A DNA stretch of 64,000 nucleotides from Luscinia megarhynchos (Eukaryota > Chordata > Aves > Passeriformes > Turdidae): positions 186,001 to 250,000 of the forward strand of contig CM067584.1 in assembly GCA_034336665.1 (NCBI GenBank), read 5' to 3'. Under the pieces are notes generated by a model. That model saw only the letters and a program-made list of their open reading frames with translations, was not told where the DNA came from and did not search any database. The position numbers were made by a program, and so were the translations under genes. Below are positions 25,001 to 34,000 of the stretch, piece after piece; position 1 is the first letter of the stretch; each line of letters starts with the position of its first letter.

Positions 25001-28000
25001 TTTTTAATTAAGAAAAAGTTGGCAGCCCAAAGCAACGGGATGGGAGATCAATTCCATGACACACGCCTTCATTTGGACTACTCTACCTGCCACCCTGGCA
25101 TGGCACAGCCCTCAGCCTGCCCTGCAGGGCACCACACAGGACTTCACACTGCCCTGCTGCGAGTGGAGAAGGAGCTCCAGGTATTTCACAAGTCTCTCTT
25201 ACCACAAGAGTCTCCAACTTAAGACACTGGGGAATGAACCAGATTTCCTAACTGCAGATTCACCTTCCAGGGGCCAGCTCCACTGCACAAGGACAGCAGG
25301 CAAGAGGCCTGGCAGCAGCTGAACTGCTGCCAGTGAGCACAAATCAAAGCTACAAAAAGAGTTTTCATCTCACTTGAGCATTTCGCTGCACGTCTTTTGG
25401 AATGTGGTAACTAACTCCTGGTATTTGCTGTCCAGCAATGAACAGGTGGAAAAGATGAAGACTTCCATGAAATGAGTAAAGGGATATATTTAAATGGAGA
25501 TTACAGTGAAACAAGAAATTACCAACTTAAAGACAAGAACACAGAGATGATTAAGTGAGAAACTTAACTGGAACTGGAGAGAGTGACAGCAAAAGGCAAC
25601 TCCCACATTACCTCTCGTATCCGGGGGTACCAGATGTGCTCCGTGTGCAGCAGCTCTGCTGTTCCATTGGTAACTGTTACATCTGGAAAAGGGAGAAAAA
25701 ACACAGGGATTTACTGATTCATTGATTGATTTATATTCCCCAGCCACTCTGCTACCACCCCACACAAAACCAATCCCTCCTCACGCTGTCTGAGCCTCAG
25801 TTCTCATAGAGAGCAAGTTCTGCTACAAATGAAGTGACACCAGGCTCACCTTCCCCAAGAGCCAACCCCTCACTTCACCCTCTGCTACAAAGTGGAAAAA
25901 TGCCCTGACTTCCAGACAGAAAGGTGTCAGTCAGGAATTCTCTCCCCCCTCCAATGGAGAACTGCTCAGTGGACCCTAGGAATCACAAACTTCAGTGCCT
26001 GCTGCTCCCCAGTCACTCACTGAATGAGCTGACCCGTGGGGATAACCCCAACTGGCAGCTTTGGAAGGTGAAAGGGTTCAGAGGGAAGATGCAGCAAAAC
26101 TCTTTATGAAAATCCGGAGCTGTGGGGCAAATTGCTTTGCCACCCACCCAGGGTTATCAGACAGCTTCTTTCAACTAGCTGAGTATTAATCACATTTTGA
26201 ATGTGAGTTAATAGAGATGTAAAAACACACAAATAATGGAAACCCAATTATTAGAGAGTCCAAAGGAGCCTTGGGAAGAGCTTCAGCCAGGAGTGAGCAA
26301 TCTGATTCCCTGTGCTGCTGCTTCCCACTGCCCACAGCCTTGGTGCTGAATTAACCACCCTCCAAAAAACTGCCAGAGTAATTTCCACCTTCTAGTCCAA
26401 TCTAAAGCAAATGCTCCCATCCCAACCAGAATCTTTTCCCTCTGCAGTTCAAACCCTCCAGGATGACAACAACAGCAGAGAAAGAGTGAAAAAGAACATC
26501 CAAATCTTGTCAAAACCTGCCAGGTATGACTTAAACAGGGGAAAATCCTGGTCTGGAAGTAATGCTGTACATTGCTCAAACTCCCTCCTACTCACAACTT
26601 CAAAGGAATACAGTTGGACTCACTATTTCCAAATATTTGGAACATTATGGGAAGTAACATTTACAGAATGTAAATGAAACAGAAGAATTACTTTATGCCA
26701 TGTTTACATTCCTTTTGTCAACGTTTTTATATTTTAAAAATCCCCAAAAACAGAACTGCGCAAGGACATTTTCAGGAATCTTCTTCTGTGGCACAGTATT
26801 TTAAATCTAAAAAGAGAGGCTTCCCATATTCCCTGCTCATGACTCCCAGTTTTTACATCACAAGCTCTGGCAGCTGCACTCCCCATGACCTGGGCCATTT
26901 ATCACTTAAACCTGAACAAGGATAAACAACAATTACCTGTATTATTGCACTTCCACTTCTCCAGAGAGAGAATTGCTCTGGCAGGTGCTAAGAATGCAAA
27001 AGCACTGGCTTGGAACAGGGGTAACCTGGTGGAAAGGGAGAGGAGAGATGGTGACATTCTGTGGGTGGCTCAAACCACCTTTTAATGAGTTATAAAACTG
27101 GGAAATAGGAGGATTTCTCACCAAAAAAACCCCAAACCCAGTCAGAGAAATACACAGGCTTCACAAGCCAAAGACAGGACACCACACCACCTGCCTGGAG
27201 TTATGAGCCAGGTAATTGCAGGGGCCAGGCAGTGTTGGCAGGCTGTGGCTCAGCAGCACAGGGACACAGATGGACACTGAGCTGGGGAACAGGGTGCTGA
27301 ACGTGCAGCTTTTCCCATCCCAGCTCTCTGAAGGTGCAGCCTCCATCCCTTCCCTCTGCATGACTCCAAGCACACTCATTTTTAAGTGCATGTGTCAACA
27401 ACTGCTGGGTCGATGGGAGCAGATTAGATGTTCCAAGTGGTTGCCACCAATAAATACAAACACCACAAGAATTTCAAGATGACATTCTTAGCATTGATGT
27501 TTATACTTCCCAAAAGATTTAAGGATCTGAAGAGGATCTACCAAGTATGAATTTACTGAACTCACCGTACCTTGTATAACAAATCTCCCAATGTTACTTA
27601 ACTCCAGATGCACTTGGAACTATTCTGCAAATATTGACATTAATGCATTGCCATGAGATTCCCTTTACCAGGAGATCCCAAGGTATGACAGGGAATTGCT
27701 CAGGGGCTGTTTTACAGCACCTCGAGGGCAGGGCAAACACCAGGGCAGGAGTAAGAGCTGCTCAGGTTCAGGTAGAGATCACAAAATGCTCAAAGGAGAA
27801 GTGTAGGGGGAAAGTGGTCTACACTGGGCACAGCAAAGATCAAACCAGAGGCATGTTGTTAATGGTAGTTATGAAGCTCACAGGCAGGAGCTGGAGCAGT
27901 TTGGGCCATGGGCAATTTCAAACCCACCAAATGCTGAAACTCCATTAGAAACTCAAACTTCATAAACTCCATGAGCCATCCAAGCATGGCTGACTGGACG

Positions 28001-31000
28001 TAACTCCCACTGGGAGCTCCTTCAAGCACAAATCCCAGCTTTATCTTCAGGAAGTCAGGGCTGGTGGCTTAGGGAATGAGTCATCCCATTCTGCCAGGCT
28101 CATTAAGCAAAGCTGGTGCCCATGGCAGGGCTGCAATACCTGGAACAAGCTGCTACTGCTCCATCCCACCTACACAGCCCCTCAGAGGTTTGGTAAACAC
28201 ACACTGCAAACACATTCTCCAGTGCTGAGGTCACTGCTGCCAGCTTGGGTTGTTCTGTATCCCATTAAACACCAGCACACGGATGGAAAATCACATCTCA
28301 GCATGTCCTCAACTTTTACCTGACACAGGTAACTGGGAGAGCTCCCAAAAGGCTCAAAATAGTGGGTTTTTCCCCTAAGCCAGGCAAAAAAAGAAAAGTA
28401 ATTAAATTTTTATAATTTTTTAACAAATTGCTCAAAATCAGTTCCAAGATCTGTCTCTTTCTCAAGCAACAGCTGCAGCTTGGAACTTGACTTAGGGATT
28501 TGAAGGCAGCCACTCACTGCCAGCCAGCTAAAGCACCAAAAGCTTCAAGTACCAAATCTCATTTACATTTCACTCTAAATCATCAAGCTGCTCCATTTTG
28601 GCACTGGTCCTTGTGAAGACAGGAGTTTTTCTGCAGCCAAAGGCATCTGGAAATGCCTCATTAGGTTCACATGTCCCACAGGTGTGAGAAAGCTGAGCCA
28701 GTTGCAGTGAGGGCACAGCACCAGCGCTGCCACCCCGAGTTGATTAAAGCTCTATTTGATGGTCTCAGTGCCACTAATTACCCACTAATGAACCCCTGCC
28801 AGAGCTGGGGCTCACTACTCACCCAGTGAATAGCTGGAATTCCTAGAACTGGTCTGGGTACCAAACTGACCACAACTCCACCTGTAATCGAGCTAAATCT
28901 AAATCCATCTTTAAGGACCCTCAAACCGTGGAATTTGATCTTTTGAAACCTTTATTTGCTGAAATACTTGGCAGTTGACAGACTTGCCAATGAATATTTG
29001 CAAATCTCATTGAGAGGCCTGTGCTGCTGTATACTATTCCCAGCCTTACATAAACCCCCCATCACATAGGGAAGTTATAAAACATCCAAGAGTGGAAATT
29101 TCCTTCTTAAATACAAGTTATTTTAAGACCCAAACACAATTTGGCCTGCAGGGATATAAAAATATAAGTACAGTGCAAGTAGAATTCACTGAAAAGGGAA
29201 AAATCCCAGCAGGGTGGAGGGCAGGGGTGGGATTACAGAGAAAGAACAGAGAATTTCAAAATGATGGCACCATAATTTTGGGCCCCTTCTCTCTGAACAA
29301 ACACCAAATCCCTCTTACTATAGTAAGTAATAAAAAGCCAAGATTAGTTAAGGAAAAAAAAAAATCCAAATATGACAAACTTCCAGACAAGGTACATGAG
29401 GATTTATGGTTGCAGCACAAAGAGCCAACCAGGCTGGAAATAAAATTACTAACTCTGGGGAGTCTTTACTAAAAGGAAATGCATTGGGGAGAGAAAGATT
29501 GCTTTTTCAACAGTTTTCACTCTGTTGTTTTGTCATCACAGTCAACTTCCCAAGAGAGAGGAGTGAGCCCCTAAGTCCAGTAAGACAAAAAAATATAGGG
29601 AAGGAGTTTTTTCCCAAAGGAAAAAGACCAGCAAGTGAATCAAAGCAAACTCAAATAGCAACCAAAGGTACACTGGAAAACCTGGAATATCTGGAAACGT
29701 TTTAGATGAAAAGCTGATCCACCACAGGTTTGCCTTCTGCACCCTCCTGAGACACCTTTGCCACCTGAAGATTCTGGTTCTTAACTAAATCTTTAAAAAT
29801 GTGGAAGGTGTTGAGAACTTTCTAGTGGAAGGCAAGATTTCAGCTCACACTGTTCTGAAACTGAACTGAATGACTCAAGGATCACCTCAGTAACCACCTG
29901 AGGGTTAAACATGCACTTTTCTTCTGGATTGGGTTTATTCAAGAAGATGTAGAAATAACTCTGCAGGTTTGAGTTATTCCCAAAGTTCAGGTCAGCAAGT
30001 TAAACATCTGTGCAGTGGTGACTCTGGAACAAGGTTCTCAAAGATTTATCTTAATAAAACAACATCCTGTTCTTGCCAACACTTCTACAAGGCCATCCCT
30101 TTGTGTGTGTTCCCAACTCCAGGAATGGTCACTACCCATAATTCAGAGCAGCTAACAAATAAACCCAAATTATTTCATGGACTGGGAGGTATCATAGACT
30201 CAGTTCAGAGTCATGAGTTTCCCTCATCATTTTTCTCCCCGTCTTTTTAACTTGCTAAGCCCTTCACAGGATCAAGAATGCAATTTGTTGTTGGACTGAT
30301 CATAATCACCTAAAGATTGCCAAGAATTTAATTCAAGAAATTAATAAAAACACCATAGTTAGCTCCTGTTCACCAAGGTGCATGAATTTTTCATTTTCCA
30401 GGAACACTTCCTCCCTCTCTTTTCTGCTGGGTTTCCCCCTCCCTCCTCCTTCTCCCTCTCCTTGCTGTATTTTCTCACCCTTGGGATGCTCTGCGTTATT
30501 TCAGATCCACCTTTTTTTGGGAGAAGCTTTCCTAAAGCTTTCCCTGTGTGGGAAAGAAGGATATTTGAACAGTAAGTTAGTGTGATTATGCAGAAGTTGA
30601 TTTATTGTTTACTTCTAATTTTACTTATACATTTTAAAACTACTGTTTATGTGATCCCACATTTTTTGATTGGTGCTTCTATCTTGCCCACTAGCCTTGC
30701 AGGTAAAATGACTGGTTGCAGTTTAGAGCATTACTGCCTATCTTTATTTTGGCTTTTTAATCTGATCCCACATTTTTTGATTGGTGCTTCTATTTTGTCC
30801 ACTAGCCTTGCAGGTAAAATGACTGGTTGCAGTTCAGAGCATTACTGCTTATCTTTATTTTGGCTTTTTAATCTTGTTATTGTGTTTTTCACCTTTTTCT
30901 CTCCCAATTTAGCACAATTTATATTTCAGTAGCCTTGAAGAGTTCTAGAAAGTTTGAGAAACTGCAGAAAAACACTTAGAAATGGCTTATCCACCTGGTA

Positions 31001-34000
31001 TAAAAATGAAAAAATGTAGAAAAACAACTAAATATAGTTTGGCTGATGCACTTGGGCAGACAGATGATGGTGGATTGCTACAGCCCTGTACCTGCTGCTG
31101 CTGGTTTTGTGCTCTCCTGTGGAAATCCCCCACAGCCTGATCCTGGGAAACACCAAAGGAAGCCCAGCCTCACCCAAGTGGCAGCCCCAAGCCCCAGGCC
31201 TCACCTGCAGCCAAAGGTGGTCTGCAGCAGGGTGGTGATGCCCACGCAGAAGAAGATGGTCCCGATGAGCTGGCTGGTGGCCCACTGGTCAAAGCCCACG
31301 CACATGGCATCGGCCAGCAGGAAGGGCACGGCGATGGTGCCGCTGAAACACGTCAGGTAGTGCTGGGGGCACAGGGGGGGTTAGAGCTGCAGCCAGCACC
31401 CAGCAGCACACTCACTCACTCACTCATTCATTCATTCATTCATTCATTCAGCAGCTTTTCTTTCTGCTCCTGAACCCCAGCAAAGCTCCCGCTCCCCTGA
31501 GGTTTCCTTTCACTATTTCCCTGAGCTCCTGCTCCCAGTGTGGGGATCTCTGATTTCTGTGGGTTCCAAAGGACACTGGAACAGCTCCACAGCTGCTCTC
31601 CTGAGCAGCATCGAGGTAACTGTGCTGAGAGGAGCCTCCAGCCCAGAAATAACTGCATTCACACTGCCTCACATCCCCTGGCTCACACACAAAGCTCCCA
31701 AGGACCAGCAGCTGGACACTCATTAATTCTTCCTCATCCCAAGCAGTCAAAAGCAAAACAAACACATTTTCACCATACTCCACTCACAAGTAAAAAGAGA
31801 CTTCCTACAGAACTGCCTGTCCTTGAGGAAAAGGCAGAAATAAAAAAGGATGCTTTGGAATGTGTTTGTTTGGAGATCTCAACATCCTTTACAGAGATTA
31901 CCAAATTCTCAGCATTCCTGTGGGACAGATGTTCTGACCACTGGAGAAGGGAAGGAGATGGAACTGGAGCTGCTCTGCTGCCCACAAGCAGTGGCTGAGC
32001 TGGAGGAGGGTCCAGCTGCCCACTGCAGCCCCAGTCCCTCCAGGAAGCTGCTTCTGCTCCAAGGGGCCTCCCTGGCAAGCCAACTGCAGGGTGATGCTCT
32101 CAGAACTAAAATAACTGCAGTAGCAGCTTTAATATTCAACATTTCAAGTCTAAACCATTCTCTCTCCATCTTTAACATGTCCCTTGTGAAGGCCACCACT
32201 AAGCCTTTGCTCACTCATTTACCAACAGCAGCTTGTATCTGTTAAATATTTAAAGTGAATCTCATAAATGCACAAACTGAAAACTCAAATCATTCTCAGA
32301 ACAATGATCTGAGTGTGATAAGCTTCTGAAGAAACCTCTGAGAACCTTCTTCAAACATGTGAGGGTGGAGAAGGATAAAACTCACACACACAAACACAAT
32401 GAACTGGACAGAAAATCCTCAACAAGCTTTGAAAGTTAGAGAAGAAAAAACTGTCTCTGTTCTGGGATGTACCTGCAAGCCCAGAAATATGCAGAGGTAC
32501 CAGGGAGGAACATCTTCAATGGTGTAAATCATGTCAGTCCTTTGGGCATCCAAACTGCCACTGCTGTCCAGGGTCTCTGCCAGGGAACTCTGCAGGAACA
32601 AGGACACCAGCAGGTTATTGCTGCATGGAATAAAGTGAATTTAAACTCCCAGACACTCCAAGGCTGGTTCAGCACTCCCAAGCAATGCTGATTTGTGACA
32701 ATTTCAAAGCCTTTCATATCCAGCTCCTGAATTTGTACCCAACATGTTCCCTTCTGACAGCTATTCCCTGGCTTTTTTATTTATAATTGCTGATTGATGA
32801 CAGAACTGATCTGGCAGCCAGAAGGTGCCTAAAAATGGATTCATCATGACAAGACTGTTAAAAAACCCCACCAAACCCCAAAACCACAAAAACAAACAAA
32901 AAAAAAAAGAAAATAGGGAAGAACTGGAACTAAAAAGCCAACCCTGGCTGTTTCCAAAGCTGAAGAGTTCTGTCTTTGCATCAGACACCAAAATCACTGG
33001 CAAAAATAAATCCCCATTATGATAATCGCTTCCCTGCTTTGCTCTTACCCAATTTCATCTTGGTTAACCACTTTTGGCCAAAGGATTTGTAATTTTTCTT
33101 CTGTCCCTCCCATTTATGCAGTCAGGAAAAATGCTAATTATTATAACCAAATTAAGCCCCAACCAATTTCTATCAGTCAAGCAGAGTTCCTCCAGGAATT
33201 TGAATTCCCCCAGGAATTTAGGCAAGGCCACACTGTACTCTAGCAGTCTCAGAGAGCCAAGGGACAACTGACCAGAGACATTCACACATCAACACCCCTG
33301 CAAATTTTCCAATACAACATGGGCCAGCTCTGTCATTTCTCTGTCACAAGTGAGTGGAATCCTTTCCCTCCAACCCTCTGGCTTGGAAATTCCTGAGAAC
33401 AAACCACAACGCTCCCAGCACAACAATAAAAGCAGGAGGAAGTATTGGATTTTGTAATTTCAGATCAAGTAACTAAAAGATTACCTTACACAACAACTGC
33501 TCTGCCCTAATCCAGCCCAAGACACAGCAAACCCACGTGAAGCTGCCTCACACAGAGCCTGGGAGCTCTGCCAGACTCGTGACTGCCTCAAACGGTCTCT
33601 ACTTCTCCAAAATTCCCAAAACATCCACAGATTGTGCTGAGGTCATCTCCACTTGGTGCCACTTGCAAGCTCAGCGAGTCAAACTGACCCCTGGCACTCC
33701 CCAGGGAAAACAAATCCACTGGGATAATTCACATTCAGGGGGTGCAAGTCAGCACTGGGGGAAGGTCGAGGGTGCTGCAGCAGGAAAGAAAAATCTAGAA
33801 ACTGTCATTTCAGAGAACTTGTTAAAGCACTTTGAGCAATCCTCTCCCCAGGATCCAGGGCCTGCACAGAGCCAGCAGGGGAACTGTCCCTGTCCAGCCC
33901 CTCCTGCAGCACCAGTGACAGCTTTGCACTGACTGAAAAAGGAACACATTCTCTCCTGACCCAATTATCTGAAAAAAAGACAAAAACAAAACAACACTTG

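Noticed and set aside
26283..26579. Minus frame with [10 protein letters not shown], at first a candidate for coding exon 5
   Set aside because: The true exon is at 26937-27025, where splice sites, phase and protein match all agree.
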